Source of the DNA: Daphnia carinata
Lineage: Eukaryota; Arthropoda; Branchiopoda; Diplostraca; Daphniidae
Direction of reading: 5' to 3'
DNA length: 64,000 nt
NCBI RefSeq assembly: GCF_022539665.2
Contig: NC_081333.1
Span: 1,302,001-1,366,000, forward strand
Part shown: positions 1 through 30,946 of the stretch, piece after piece
How the letters are laid out: each line of letters opens with the position of its first letter
How positions within the stretch are numbered: the first letter of the stretch is position 1
Notes under the pieces: model-generated
The model's database searches: none
What the model was told of the DNA's origin: nothing
What the model saw: only the letters and a program-made list of their open reading frames with translations
Translations under genes and position numbers: made by a program

Positions 1-1700
1 AAAACAGCAAAACGACCTTCGTAGTCTTACTACGCGTATATCTACGCAACCTCCGGGCGAATACCATTGTGGTTTGTTGAAGGGAAAAAACAAACATTTG
101 GCATCCGATTATTGTCGTTTCCTTCAAGGAAACCGAACACAAGAACAAAAAAATTTCTGCCGTGGTAGTTAATCCAATTATTTCTCGTTTATAATTGTCT
201 ACGTGGAACTGTATCGCACTGTTGAGCATCTTTTTCCGAGTCCGACTTGAGGTCTAACTATCTTTTGTTTTCCTCTTTGCGGTGGGGTTCAAAAAAAAAA
301 AACGAGCCGAATGTCAGGCGGGGAGAACGACCCATCGTGAATGCATCAAAGACAATGAGCAGATGGATAGGAACGAAACACGAGCCTGGCTTCGTCGGGT
401 CTGTAAATCACGACGGAGGGATCGGACTCTCACGACGTCACGAGACTCCCTACTGAAGGAAAATCCTGTTATCTCAGGCCGAATTATTCTTGGCGGTAGC
501 GTTTGTGGAGAGATTTTTTTTTATTTTAAAAGAAGAAAGCAAAAGAAAAAAAAGAAAGGAAAACAAAAAATCCCACGTAGTGTTGGCTATGTTTTTCTCG
601 CGTAACTCTTACGCCTATAGTTGCTTAGACAAGACGCTCGGTTGGAAATAATTTTTTTTTTTGTTTAGCTCTCGGCTATAAGAACCGTGAGCTCACGCCG
701 GGCAGTACTCGCTGCTGTTCTTGGAGATGATGTCAAATTATAATAAGCTGTTAGACCGCTGAGGGGCACACGCTATAACTTGTCTAGTCTTCGTCACATT
801 GGTGGATACGAAATACGTTTTTTGCACGGATGAACACAGTAGGTGTGGCTTTCGATCTTCTTTAATAGTTTTTTGTTGTCACGAAAGTATTCACACCAAT
901 GTCCTGGAGCTAAGAGAATAAGCCAGGAGAAGGTCAAAACTATGGATGACCGTCAGCATCATTAACTTTCGCCAAAACGTGTGCAAGTCTACATTGTGTA
1001 AACAATAGGTACATGTATATGTACTCTAGTTCGTCCCACGAACCGGAGCAGATGGTGTAACCAAAGTTAAAACACAATAGATTACGATCAAACGGGTTTC
1101 TCCTTAGTTCAACGATCCTTTTCTCATATAATTTTGCATACTCATTCCCACTTTCGATGAGTTTTCTGGCCGATCGATTTACGTGCACTACAAGATTGTT
1201 AAGATGAGTGGATCGTGTAACATCAAAAATGTTTGTTTTGGTTTACAAAACGTGGCTCTTACCTGATGGACTGTTGGGTTGTGATTTGAAATTGAAGACG
1301 TTTGTGCACAAACGAAGCACTCGAACTGTTTGATTCGGATAACAGGAATAAACTGAATGGCCAACCCAATAATTGGGGAGAAACTGGTTCCCGTTATCTC
1401 CCGTTCAAATACACAAAAGAGAGCCAAGGCATGATTGGTGTATTGTGGGTTGGGTCGCTCAAAATGGAAAATGAAGCGAAACGTCCAAAAAAAACAACAA
1501 CAAAAGTTTCTATTTTTTACCGGAAGATGGACTTGAAGTAAATATCGATCAGCTGATTTCAATGTATTTTTTTTTTTAGTAGTCTCTCAAACTCTCAATG
1601 TCACGGATGTCAGAAACGCATCTTTGTCGCAATAAATTTACAGCTTGACGAGCTTTAATTTGCCGGTGATCACGTTGACTTTGATTCGTATATCCTCAAA
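1..1700. other. 5' intergenic stretch, no firm gene
   Basis: I see no gene I can name here. A TATA-like CTATAAG near 673-679 lies about 30 bp upstream of a CAGT-type start motif, so a plus-strand promoter is possible. On the minus strand, an open stretch at about 1188-945 follows a TTGTAG acceptor-like site and reads as charged, protein-like sequence (RKLIESGNEYAKLYEKR). It could be an exon of an unrecognised gene. Several poly-T and poly-A runs occur. The first NBEAL exon probably lies at the right edge. Confidence 0.3.
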
Positions 1701-1705
1701 GCTTT

Positions 1706-17908
<16,203 letters not shown>

Positions 17909-19600
17909 ACCACGGATAGTTTAGATCCACTGGGTTTGAGTCAATTGAAAGTCAAGAGTTCGCCTAGTGATAAAAAACTTAGTGTTTTTCGCGTTACCAA
18001 TATGTTGTGGAAAACTTCCATCTTGAGGAATGAATTCTTAACGAAGTAATAAGTATAGACGAAGTCTTCTCTTGCGATTGTATAATTTTCAATGTTTTAC
18101 GTCGACTTATCTGTCTTTTTTTTTGTCATTGATGCAGTGATTGTTGTGATGCTATAAGGTCTACACAACAATCGTAATGAATTTTTATTTGGGTATCGTT
18201 TATCCGTTTGAATTCGCGAATGATTGTAAGCGAATACAATATATTTTATAATTCAGTTTTTTTTTTAGTTCATGAAGTGATTTGCCTTTGAACTCGTATG
18301 GATGACTCGAACAGGTATTTCGTTTAGTTGAGTTTCTAATCATTTGTGCATCTGTTTGAGTTCTCTGTATGCAATTTGTTAGCCTTTTGGAACAAAGCTG
18401 AAAGCCAACTTTTAGATTGTACAATTCTTATGGGCTATTTCCTAATGGAAATACGTCCATAAATTAATTGTAAAACATTCATTTACTTCATTGAAAAGAT
18501 AGTAAATAATAACTGAAAAGGCAAATTGTTTTCGTTGGTTAGCAACTAAACTGTTTGTAAAACTAACGAATCGAAAGGAATAACTATTTCGAATTCAATG
18601 GAAAGTTATTTTTACATGTTTTATTTGGCCTGAAACGCGTTGCAGAGGTTCTCTTCATCCCGATCTTTGGTGGTAAGAAGAAAAACATTTATTAGGTAAT
18701 TTCCGGAATCAGCGGATCGAAATGGAGGAAAAAGTCGTAACAGTTCCACGTTAGTTTTTTTCTTTTACTATTTTATTTCTATTTTAGTTTCTTTTCCTTG
18801 TTTCTTCATTTATTCCGCAACGGATATTGACTCATCATTAGAACAGTTATTTCCTAAATTAAATTGAAATTTGCATTATCTTATTTTTTTTTTTTAATTA
18901 GGAACTGGACATTTCATGGGCCTTCTTCTGAACAACCTGGTCCATGGTTGATTATTCAAATGAAGACAAACACGCGAAAAACTCGTATCCATTTTGATTA
19001 AAGTCTCAGCAGTTACTGAATTGATGACTTCCTCATGTCGTGAATCGCCATCAGGTATTTTAGGAACCACTTTTTAAAAGCTTCAGTAAGAGTTTATTTT
19101 TACATTGTTGGATATCCGCAAAAATATGCTCAATTGTGGTAAAAAAATAATGGAACTGAGTTTGTGGTTCGCCCCGGGAGTTCTTTCCTTGCCCAACATT
19201 ACAGAACTATAGTAGCAACATAATAATGTTTTCTTTTCGCAGGATATTGACAACAAAGAGCGTTTAAAGACTTCCTGTTTAAGATTTTTTTTTTGTATTC
19301 AGCACAGAACATCAAAGATCCTTTCATTATGTACAGCTTTTTTAGCATTACGGTTGTGGTTCTAGTAAATAAGGAATCGAGAACACGCTTGAACTGGATT
19401 TGTTTCTTTTTTTCCTGGTCGTCCTTCTGTTTGTTTGAGATGTGCGGGGAATGATAAATAGTAGATTGGGAATTATTCGGCGCTTCGGTTGATTGACCAA
19501 CGTTGCGCTGTCGTCACAACAGAACTCCATCGCAGATGGAATTCTCTTGAAAGGATGTTGTTTTGTTTTTTTTCAAAGTCGTAGTAGATATACAATGTAA
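17909..19600. other. Intergenic: NBEAL 3' UTR and spacer
   Basis: The NBEAL stop is followed by AT-rich 3' UTR. No strong AATAAA is close by. The remaining sequence up to the Spaetzle-like gene holds poly-T runs and no supported gene. Confidence 0.35.
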
Positions 19601-19602
19601 GA

Positions 19603-20721
19603 TCAATTTAAACCGGGGAGGACTTCGGAGAGGGAGGACTCCTGCTGACCAGCCAGGCGAGCGTATTTTGGACGACATACACAACCGTTTTCAACAAGGA
19701 CGTAGTCTTGTCCGGTCAACGTCACGGGGCCTAGCGGAATGACCAGGAACAAATAAGGGACGTAGGTTTGGACGCACTCGCCGTGCACGACGTCACACTC
19801 GGTTGAACTGCATAGGTGAGGATAAAGAACGCATTAATAAAAGCACTCATCCGTGTATCGTCTTCAATAAAATGCAAGTGTGTTTGTACTCACTCGCAAA
19901 CCTCGAAGATGACTTGCTGAAGAAGGTCTGGGAATTTCTGGACGATGGTGACAGGCTGGCCGGAAGTCAATGAAACACCGTATAACGGCGCCGTAGTATT
20001 GTACCGCGTCTTGCACAGCCGACTACCGGGAGTTGAACAGCCGGTAGGGCCGGCACGCTGTTGCGATTGTGGCAGATCAAACACGTTCCTTGCTGTTTAC
20101 CACCGTAATGGTTATTTCTCCGTTTAATAATAATAATAATAAAAAATTTATCTTTTCATTTTTAGTTCGATTACCTTGGCGTTGTAACAGCTGACTGGAG
20201 TCGTGGCCGTAGTTGGCAGCTTCGTGAAATTTGAGCAACGTCTTTTGCGTTTCGGCGGGATCGACCAAACGCGATGCCCGACCTCGTCGGTCTGATTTGA
20301 ACATGCGTTCAATGGCAGATCTGTGAAATTGATAGGTTGAGTATATCTTTATGACAATTCGTTCATTGGTTTAATTATTCTGATGATTCTGTTATCTGAA
20401 TTTTTTAGAATTTTCTACCGGTGAGTTCCAGTCGTCTGAAAATGCCTTGAATTTCAGTCACGAACGCGACAGTTCAAGGGCATTCATGGCGAATATGTTG
20501 AGTTGCGCAACGTTTGGCTACTGAATGTCAAATTTCCTGAATTCTAAATGCACTCACGTGGGATAAGGCGTATTTTCCGGTCCAAGACATGAGGTCAATC
20601 CCGATAGAGCGTCGCCATTGAGGTATTTTAAGCCGGCACCTTGACACGAGCTTAGCTCGCTGTGGACCAGGCCCGAGAGACACGTTAAGCTGAAAATTGC
20701 CAAGTAGACAACAATTGCCAT
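19603..20721 (-). CDS. Spaetzle-like cystine-knot secreted ligand
   Basis: Four exons, 20721-20558, 20320-20175, 20092-19894 and 19807-19603, join to 237 residues. A signal peptide (MAIVVYLAIFSLTCLSGLVH) opens the protein. The pro-region holds a basic stretch (KSDRRGRASR). The C-terminal half is the cystine-knot domain: LCKTRYNTTAPLYG, FEVCDSTECDVVHGEC and ENGCVCRPKY give the cysteine order expected of Spaetzle/neurotrophin-fold ligands, where family members usually end in a C-x-C type pair. Spaetzle proteins are cleaved and then activate Toll receptors in immunity and patterning; this role is inferred from family. Which spz paralogue it is cannot be told. A CACAG acceptor just before the ATG indicates a 5' UTR intron. 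Confidence 0.7.
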
Positions 20722-20799
20722 ATCTGAAACTGTGAGAGGGGAAAGAAAAAAGATTATTACGGATTTGATGTGGTAATCAACGCCCATGCACAAATGTAT

Positions 20800-23590
20800 A
20801 GTAGGGTACAGGGTATGTAGGTAAAGGGATAACTAGGTAGCCTCTAATTGGGAAATGAGAGCTTCTTCTAACAAGTAACGGGCATGTCCAAGGTTAAAAT
20901 CTGATGCTGCAGAGAAGGGTGATGGTTCATGGAAGTTGGTCAGGTAACGGAACACGCGTCTGTGGCATGCAGCAATAAAACCGAAGGGTCATTTTATGTC
21001 GGGCTATTCCACGAAAACTGGTTCTTTGTCGAGGAGTTGCTCAAGCGGCTTCCGCCTGATGTCATTTGCTATGACAGATTCGACGTTGGGAAAGGACGCA
21101 TTCCTACCCAACTTACGCGTACCCTTACCAATTAATGTGTTGTTTATAATGTTTAGCCGGTTTAAACTATTTGAAAAAAAAAAAAAAACGTCTATAGAAA
21201 GGATGAGATACCGTTAAACATTCATCAATTGTTAAGGAATAAGATCGTCGTTGAATGGAGAATCAACGGAGTTCGTTGGTTTCCTTCTTCCTGGTTTAAA
21301 CTTTTTTTTTCCCCCTATTCCGCCAAGATTTTTTAAAAATTCAGAGAGGGTCAAGAACCAAGAGGTCAATGTCACAGTTGACATGCGTTCTTTTCTCTCA
21401 GTGATCTTTGTTCAGTGTTGTTTGCTAGGCCTCCAAGAAACCAGGAAATCAAGTCTTTAAGAAATCGCCCTCTTCCTACCCGTCGTGTAAATTTAAATTG
21501 GTCTTTAAAATTTTGTTTAAAGTTGAATCTAATGATAACACCATGCAGCACACAATTGGATAAACTGTAGATATATTTTCTTACCTTTAAAATGTCTGTT
21601 GTCTATAATATTTGGAAGCTGGGCTAGAAGATGAACGGTAAACACTTGACTCAAGGCTGGACGATCATCCAGTTTCCAAATATTAAAAAGATTAACGCGC
21701 GTTCAACACGACAAGAGTAGCATATCTGATTTTTGCGGTCAATCAAAATGTCTTGAGATTAACGTTTTATCTTCTTTTTTTCTTTTTAAATACTTTTATT
21801 CTGGTTAGTTGTTTGGTCGACGCTGCACCGTCAAGAACTGAGCGCCAGGTAAGTCCCTGCCGGCAGGTTTTAACTTCCCTCTTCTTCAGCTCTGGTATTC
21901 GTTCTCTCTCTTTGTCTTGGATTCGTAAAAAAAAAAGAGACAGGTTTTCTTATAGTCGGTAGGGAGAGAGGGGAAGGGGGGGGGCTGAATGCGGATACTT
22001 GGCTTTTTTAGGCGGATTCACACCGCTTCAAGTCCTTTTCCTTTTGTTAAAACTATTCAACGTCGATTTCCATTTTGCCCTTGGGGTCGATTACCTGGCT
22101 CATACCCCAAGATTGGCTAAATGTTTCAGCTGTTTCTGATAGTTTATTTAACCCAAACTTGTCTAGCAAGGTTGTACGTACAATTCCTCGAAATGTGAAG
22201 TTCATTAGCAACTTTTAACGACTGTCGCGATAGTCCAACGTTACGACTCGTTTTCGTGGAATTCGGAAGAAGCATAGAATTCATGCTTTAAATGAACTGT
22301 CAGGGATCTACGAGATAGAAAACCGGATGTTGAGACTACAACTGTATCATCTCCTTGCCTGTTGAACTAGACGCTCCATTATAGTGCATAGTTGTTTTAA
22401 TGGCAGCTAATAGAATACGCCCTCAAAAAATATTGCTCGCGATTCAGTTGTGTGACTTACATATTTTCTGCGAAAATAGGTTGGAGACATTGTGGATGTA
22501 TACTATTTATCTATCGAAAGCGAAAATTGGACTAGAAATTCTCATACTCGCGCTAAAATTTGTAATCGGAGAACTGTTTATCTACCAACGTATGCATCTT
22601 TCATGCTGCTACCTAATTTACTTTGTGTGTGTTCTCCAACATGTAGTAGGTTAATGTTAATAATTATTTTTTTAAGTTTGCGACATTACGGATTGACGTC
22701 ATCCTCGAGAATGTTGGGAATTCTTTTATTGTGGCGATCAAAAAATGAATCATTGACCTCAACTCGTTTCGTTTCCGCACACAAAACAAGTGCCGTCGTG
22801 AATGCCCAATATCCCGGTTATTATACGACCTTGTATTTTGTGGTAAAAACAACTGAGTTGATTGATACACAAACAGCGCTATGGCATAGTGCGTTTGCCG
22901 TCGGCAGTTGGGGATGAAGAACGTTGACCCCAATGGATATTGAGTTTCGATTTCGGATATCGGCTTTTGACCTGGATGACCTTGCATTTTATCGATTCCC
23001 TGGCTAGATGACGCGTTAAATGGTAACTAATGAATCTAACTCGGAGGATTCTTTTTTTTGTGCTGATAATGTACGAGAAAAATACAGCTTATCATTTTGT
23101 GAAAGTGATAAATATATTTGGGCAGTTTCTTTTTCCTTCACACCTGTTTAAACTTACCTCTCTTGGGTGTTTTGCCGCCTTAACACTAGGCAGCTGATAG
23201 TGCAATTTTACTAGTTTTTTTCGATCGTCTTAGCAGCGAGTAGTTTGATGGTTATAACCTAGATTTTCAGGCATGTATTATTATCTTTGATATGAACAAC
23301 GATAATCCAAAAGACGAAAACATTGTGAAATGTATTTCCACTGACTCAGTTTCATTCTTACGTCATTGTTATTACCCTTACACAGAGTTGCCTTCGAATT
23401 TTGTATAGTTAATTTATGATTCTAACAACATTTAACCGTTATAAATTCTAGAACTTATTCTCTAAGTCTGTCGCTGGTAATTCATTTATGTAATACCAGT
23501 AGTATTTTTACTATTTTACGTATTTTACGTAAGCAACCAAAATATTATTGGATTGAATATTTATTTAAAAAACCGGCAACCCTGCTGTGT
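20800..23590. other. Intergenic region, no supported gene
   Basis: The stretch between the Spaetzle-like gene and cathepsin L contains the upstream regions of both. A pyrimidine-rich acceptor followed by about 36 bases and a GTAAGT donor at about 21811-21850 could be an orphan exon, but nothing links to it. G runs (about 21978) and poly-A/T runs are present. Confidence 0.35.
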
Positions 23591-23593
23591 GGT

Positions 23594-23601
23594 AGTTGTA
23601 T
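23594..23601 (+). promoter_or_regulatory. TATA box of cathepsin L
   Basis: GTATAAAG is followed by a non-coding leader that ends in a CTG|GTAAAT donor near 23699. A TTTCCAG acceptor near 23986 rejoins it just ahead of the ATG at 24005. This suggests a 5' UTR intron of about 290 bp. Confidence 0.55.
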
Positions 23602-24004
23602 AAAGAAGTGAAGACAAATCTGATTCTTCATTTACGTCGCAGTTTTTGTCACGACCTCAATTGGAGAAGCAGTAATTTGGTTAACATTATACTACTGGTA
23701 AATACGACAGCTTAAAATTTGTTGTATCACTTAAGTCAGTAGTCTTAAGGTTTGTGATTGACACATTGGGGGAGGGGGTTCTTCAATCTATGTATGACAG
23801 TATGTAGCATGTAAATCGCTCTTTATTTTTAAAAGTTTGTTTTGTTTAAACGCTATATTAAACAGGGATTAATAGTAGAATAGACATTATTCTGAATTTA
23901 CATATTCTTAGAGAAAATGTATAATTTTTATTAACTCTTGCTATTAATTTTTTTCCATTTACATAAATTATCTCTTTGTTTCCAGACCTGTGATAATATA
24001 CATA

Positions 24005-25318
<1,314 letters not shown>

Positions 25319-25674
25319 GAAGCTAGCGGAGGATATGCTCAACGTATGGTTTTTCACATTGTCTTCATCCATCCTGTTCCCCTCGAATTCGTTTTAAACC
25401 AAATTTTTTTACCATTTCCCTCGGCATTCTTGAAATGAAGATGATTATTTTCTGAAGAAAACCTTGAACCTGTATGAATAAATTCCTTGACGGATAATTG
25501 CGTGTCGCATTTGTATAGTTATGGACATGCTGTTTGTTCTACCAGCTTGAGATTGGTTCTTGACACGAACGGTTGAAATGTTTTCTAGCGCTGCTGGTTG
25601 GTAGTAAGTAATCGGCTATAAATCGGAGTAAGCAGAGATTACAAAATTTTAGTTCTATGTACGTTCGTTCAGGA

Positions 25675-25929
25675 CTAATCGTAATCTAGAAACGTTTGCG
25701 TTGGCAACACTGATTTCAACAAACGAGAATAAAGTTGTATATTTATACGAGTATGGAGTCTCTTAAGTTCAAAATCTGATTCTAATAACAAAAGCGTTAA
25801 AACCATAGAAATTCTGAGAACTGGGATAATGGTCAATACACCGAAAAATGCCAAAATCCCTAGGTAGCACATTTCGCCACAAAGCATTCCTAGAAAAGAG
25901 GAAGGTTCGAAGGCTCTAGTTCTCTCCAT
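25675..25929 (-). CDS. Possible small hydrophobic protein, unrecognised
   Basis: An 84-codon open frame starts at an ATG at 25929. It contains a strongly hydrophobic middle (LGILAFFGVLTIIPVL, then MVLTLLLL) that could span a membrane once or twice, and a basic second half. I do not recognise it. It sits alone between cathepsin L (3' end about 25500) and coatomer gamma (ATG 26459). It may be a chance frame in AT-rich DNA. Confidence 0.25.
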   Translation of the reverse strand: MERTRAFEPSSFLGMLCGEMCYLGILAFFGVLTIIPVLRISMVLTLLLLESDFELKRLHTRINIQLYSRLLKSVLPTQTFLDYD

Positions 25930-26458
25930 TAATAGCTAAAGTGTAGCCCCAAAGGAAAACGTGGTTATGTTGTCACGTAGCTGGCTGATTTTTATTTCAA
26001 TTCTCTAGAATTGATGAGAAAAGTTGTGCTTTATTTCATCATAAAAAAAAATGAAAAATACATTCGCTGGCTCTCTAGCAGGCGCAGCACGATCTCCAGA
26101 TTATCATCTATACTTTATGTCCCCCTAATGCAAAGAATCAAAATTTGTTTTCATATAATTGTATGTAATTTTGATTTTTCTTTATAACAAACACATGAAA
26201 CTGAAGTAAAAGAATATCATTTATTGGCATTATTGTTAGATGGAAGAACAAAATTAGAAATTATTCTGTTGGCAAGGGGTATACCAAAGCAAAAGAGCAG
26301 TGGCTGTTACGGAGACACCTTACTGCAGTAGATCAGCCGTTGCAAGTTCAGCAGACAGGAAACTATCCATTTTTGACACAGAAGCAGATGCAGATCCGAT
26401 AGTGACGTGGAAGACTTCTAAGGAACCGGCCTATTATATTGTTTCAATTTAGTTTAAA

Positions 26459-29400
26459 ATGATGGGAATGAAGCGTGATAAAAAAGACGAAGAGGACGGT
26501 ACGTTGTGAAATCTAGAATTTTTTCTTACAGATAGAACGAGCTCCTTAACTTTCATGAATCTACTAGTTATAAGAACTGGCTGTGTATTATTTAGTTTCA
26601 TAATGTGCCGTTCTCAATTAAAGAATGTTTGATATGTTTGTGTCAATGTGTTAAATAGCTAGTGGAGGAAATCCTTTTCATAATGTGGAAAAAACTGCTG
26701 TTCTGCAAGAAGCAAGAATTTTCAATGAAACACCTGTGAAAGCAAGAAGATGTACTCATGTCTTAACCAAGATACTTTACCTCATAAACCAGGTAAGAAA
26801 CAGATAACTTAAGTCTATAGTACTACTTATATTCTACCACATTTTTACAGGGTGAAGTACTTGGAACAACTGAAGCAACAGAGGCGTTCTTTGCTATGAC
26901 AAAGCTTTTCCAATCTAAAGATGTTGTTTTGCGTCGAATGGTCTACCTTGGCATCAAAGAGCTGGCAATGATAGCTGAGGATGTTATTATTGTTACATCA
27001 AGCTTAACTAAAGATATGACAGGAAAAGAAGATACTTACCGTGCACCAGCAATTCGTGCCTTAACAGCTATCACTGATGTAAAGACACTAATGTTAATTA
27101 ACAATGCACAATTGCTAGGACATATTTTGACTAGTTTTTTTTTTTTAGAACACAATGCTTCAAGCCATTGAGCGGTACATGAAACAAGCCATCGTTGACA
27201 AATCCCCAGCCGTGAGCAGCGCAGCATTAGTTAGCAGTCTTCATCTTTTCAAAACAGCACCGGAAGTCATTAAGCGTTGGGTAAACGAAGCCCAAGAAGC
27301 CCTGAATTCCGACAAGTAGGTTGCACGCATACATCGCTTCTAAAGCATTTTTTTTTTATCGTTTTCGTCTTCCATTTCAGTGTCATGGTTCAGTACCATG
27401 GGTTGGGGCTTCTCTATCAAATCCGTAAGACCGATCGTTTGGGCGTTACAAAGCTAGTGGCTAAGCTAACAAAAATGCCACTGAAATCACCTTATGCAGC
27501 TTGCCATTTGGTACTTTCATTATTAACATTAAGTATTTTAGCAAATTGTGGTATCTTACATATCTTGTGACAGATTCGCATGGTTTGCAAACTTATCGAA
27601 GAAGAGGAAAGCGCTGGTGGAGAAGTAACGGCTTTGATGGATTATCTCGAATCGTGTCTACGACACAAATCTGAAATGGTTATCTACGAAGCGGCCCACG
27701 CAATTGTAAACCTTCGTCGGACCGGCCCACGTGAATTAGCTCCGGCCATCTCGGTGTTACAGCTCTTTTGCTCGTCCCCTAAGCCGGCGTTGCGTTTTGC
27801 TGCCGTACGGACGCTATCAAATGTATGTGTTGATTGATCGACGTTTGAATTTTGGTTTTTTACTATTTGTTTTCATTCTGGAATTTAACTTTCGTAGGTC
27901 GCAATGACGCACCCTGCTGCTGTCACAGCATGCAACTTAGATTTGGAGAACCTTATCACGGATTCAAATCGTTCAATTGCCACTTTGGCCATTACGACTT
28001 TGTTGAAAACTGGAGGAGAAGCATCAGTTGATAGGCTGATGAAACAGATTGCCTCGTTTGTCTCCGAAATTTCTGACGAATTTAAGGTTCATTTACTTTT
28101 GTTTCTAAACATATATGTTAATTTCAACGATTTTTACTGTCAAAATAGGTGGTTGTTGTAGAAGCCATAAGATCTCTAGGCTTGAAGTACCCGCGCAAGC
28201 ATAGTACGCTGATGAGCTTTTTGTCTGGAATGCTGCGTGACGAGGGTGGACTGGAGTACAAAGCCTCGATTGCTGACACCATTATCGCCATCGTAGAAGA
28301 CAATCCGGATGCCAAAGAGGCCGGCCTAACCCATCTATGTGAATTTATTGAAGATTGTGAACATACAAGTCTGGCCGTACGCATTCTTCATCTACTTGGT
28401 CGAGAGGGGCCGCGTACTAAGCAGCCTTCTAAATACATTCGATTCATCTATAATCGTGTCATCTTGGAAAACGCTGCTGTCAGGGCAGCTGCCGTTTCAG
28501 CTCTGGCTCACTTTGGTGCCACTTGTGAGGATTTGTTGCCCAATATTTTAGTGCTTCTTCAACGAAGCCAAATGGATACAGATGATGAAGTGCGCGACCG
28601 AGCCACTTACTTTTACTCTGTTCTTTCCCGCAAACAAGCGGCTCTCAACAGCCAATACATATTGGAAGGACTTCAGGTATATATTTAATCTTAAAGATAA
28701 TGGAAACAAATTATTTCTTAACGAGAATAATTTTTCTAATTTGTCTTCAAAGGCTTCTCTTGTGACGCTTGAAAAAGCTTTACTGAATTATGTCCAACAC
28801 CCATCGGAGGCACCATTCGACCTCAAATCAGTTCCACTGGCACCAGTAATCGAAGAACGACATGTTGCCCCTACTGGGCAGTTAGATGGCGGAGGTTCAC
28901 GAGCGACGCCTGCCAGTGTCACTGCTCCGACGGCTGCTCGTCTGCCAGCCACTGCTACTCGCCAAGATGTCTACATTGAGAAGCTTAGCGCCATTCCACA
29001 GTTTGATTCGTATGGACCGCTATTTAAGAGCTCTGCCCCAGCTGAGTTGACGGAATCGGAAACCGAATATGTTGTACGTTGCGTAAAGCATACTTACGCT
29101 CAGCATATGGTTCTGCAGGTGCAGTAGATATGTAATGACACTATTTTTTATGAATATGTTAATCTTAAAATCTTCCTTTTTCCAGTTTGATTGCACGAAC
29201 ACCCTAAATGACCAGCTACTGGAAAACGTAAATGTTGCGGTTGAGGCACCAGAAGGCTTTGATATTCTCGTGTCCATTCCATGTGACAAATTGGAGTATA
29301 ATGTCCTAAGTTCTTGCTACGTGGCTTTGTCTCTTCCCGAATCAGTCCTCTCCAGTACAGGTATGTTTCCATTTCTAAGTTAACATAACATAAAACAAAC

Positions 29401-30144
29401 GACCAAATTAAAGCAGAAAAAGAAAAGATGCAACCAACTTCGAAATAGCAAACGACGAGCAAACAAATGAAAAAATGAAGGACCATCGTCTACTTGCCCA
29501 TTCATTCATTTATTATTAAACACCCTTACAGGAACTTGCAGTGCCACGTTGAAATTTACGGTTAAAGATTGTGATCCAACTACAGGCCAACCGGATTCGG
29601 ATGACGGTTACGAGGATGACTACGTTGTAAGAATCGCATTAAATTATTATAATTAATTTAGTACCATTACTAATCTCCGAATTTCGTTTTTAGCTGGAAG
29701 ATGTTGAGATTGGAGTTTCTGATCACATTCAGCGAGCTGCTAAAGCTTCATTTGGCACGGCATGGGAAGAAATGGGTTCTACCAATGAATTGCAGGAAAC
29801 TTTCTCGTTACCTGCTATCCGCACATTGGACGAGGCTGTCCGCAATATCATATCGTTCCTTGGCTTGCAGCCTTGCGAGTGGTCAGACAAAGTGCCCGAA
29901 GGGAAGAGTGCCCATACACTGCTACTTTCAGGTACAACACATAGTTCTATTGGCGACAAAATATTGCCATTGTAAAGAATAGGCTAATGGAAAGTTGTTC
30001 GTTGTAGGAGTTTTTCGTGGTGGATATGAGGTACTAGTAAGATCTAAACTAGCCCTTTCGCCAGAAGGAGGTGTCACTATGCAGTTGTCCGTACGGTCTG
30101 GGGATGCGGAGGTATCCGAGTTGGTAGCTTCCGCCGTGGGTTAA
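26459..30144 (+). CDS. COPG: Coatomer subunit gamma (COPI coat)
   Basis: Thirteen exons, 26459-26498, 26659-26792, 26851-27078, 27149-27315, 27381-27510, 27574-27822, 27898-28086, 28149-28676, 28753-29118, 29186-29360, 29532-29626, 29694-29931 and 30008-30144, join to 891 residues, near the usual length of about 874. The N-terminal two thirds is the adaptin-like alpha-solenoid ([31 protein letters not shown]). A Pro/Ala/Thr-rich hinge lies at about 28860-28960. The C-terminal appendage follows ([29 protein letters not shown]). It is part of the COPI coat that buds vesicles for Golgi-to-ER traffic. AATAAA at 30213-30218 marks a short 3' UTR. Confidence 0.97.
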
Positions 30145-30229
30145 AAATTCGTCGAGGGCGTTTTATACTTTATCCAGTTATTCCCATTTCTTACTTATGG
30201 AATAGATTGGTCAATAAACTGCAGTTAGC

Positions 30230-30946
30230 CTATTGTTCCACTCGCTTTTCGATCGTGTGTTCCTCTGGTGAACTTTTTTTTTTCTGATTCCTGACTGTTT
30301 CTGACTTCTCTTTTTCTCCCCGTTGACATTCTCTTTGACCCATTTTAAAATAATAGTACCATCTAGCATTCAAAGGTAACAACCGAAGATGGATTTGAGT
30401 AGACATCGCCCCACAAGAAGGAGTCTCCTTAGCACTATATATGTAGGTTGATTCGAATTTTATACCCATTTCGATTGCTAGACAACAGGCAATGGCGACG
30501 CGGATTATGCATGCGACTGATACGGAACAGACCAATTGCTTCAATAGCTTTAGTCAGGTGTAACAATGAATTTGTTCTTTGTTTTAACGACTTCTACGTA
30601 GTAACGGCGTATTCCCGGAGCAGTTCTTTTTATAGCGTTTCCGTTCACTTTGCAGAAATCCTACTTGGTTATTACTGAAACCTATGGTTGAACTTGACTG
30701 TAATTTTGGACATTGTTGTAGTAGTAAATTTCTACAGTAGATAACTATTTTTTAGAAATTGGTAGGAAAATAGATTTTATCATTAGTGAAAACCATTATT
30801 CTTTAACAATTACTAATTCATCAGTAATCACGGATCATTTATTGGCAGAACTAATAATGGGATTGAATGCGGCACAGTTAAAGGATGTAGCAGCGTCTAA
30901 CTGACAGTGTGAAAAATTTGGACAGAAGATTGTAGAAACTAAAATC
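30230..30946. other. Spacer after coatomer gamma
   Basis: AT-rich spacer with no supported gene. A minus-strand open frame at 30544-30230 begins with a hydrophobic stretch but ends in low-complexity charged residues and crosses the end of the coatomer gene's 3' region, so I do not call it. Confidence 0.3.

Noticed and set aside
21753-21850. Signal-peptide-like ORF (FYLLFFFLNTFILVSCLVDAAPS) ending at a GTAAGT donor
   Set aside because: It has no ATG in frame, its hydrophobicity comes from a poly-T acceptor tract, and no partner exon was found.
22492-22987. Overlapping 141- and 107-codon ORFs on opposite strands
   Set aside because: No recognisable motif or splice structure; compatible with chance in this spacer.
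30230-30544. 104-codon minus-strand ORF with hydrophobic start
   Set aside because: It overlaps the end region of the coatomer gene and turns into low-complexity K/E/R sequence.
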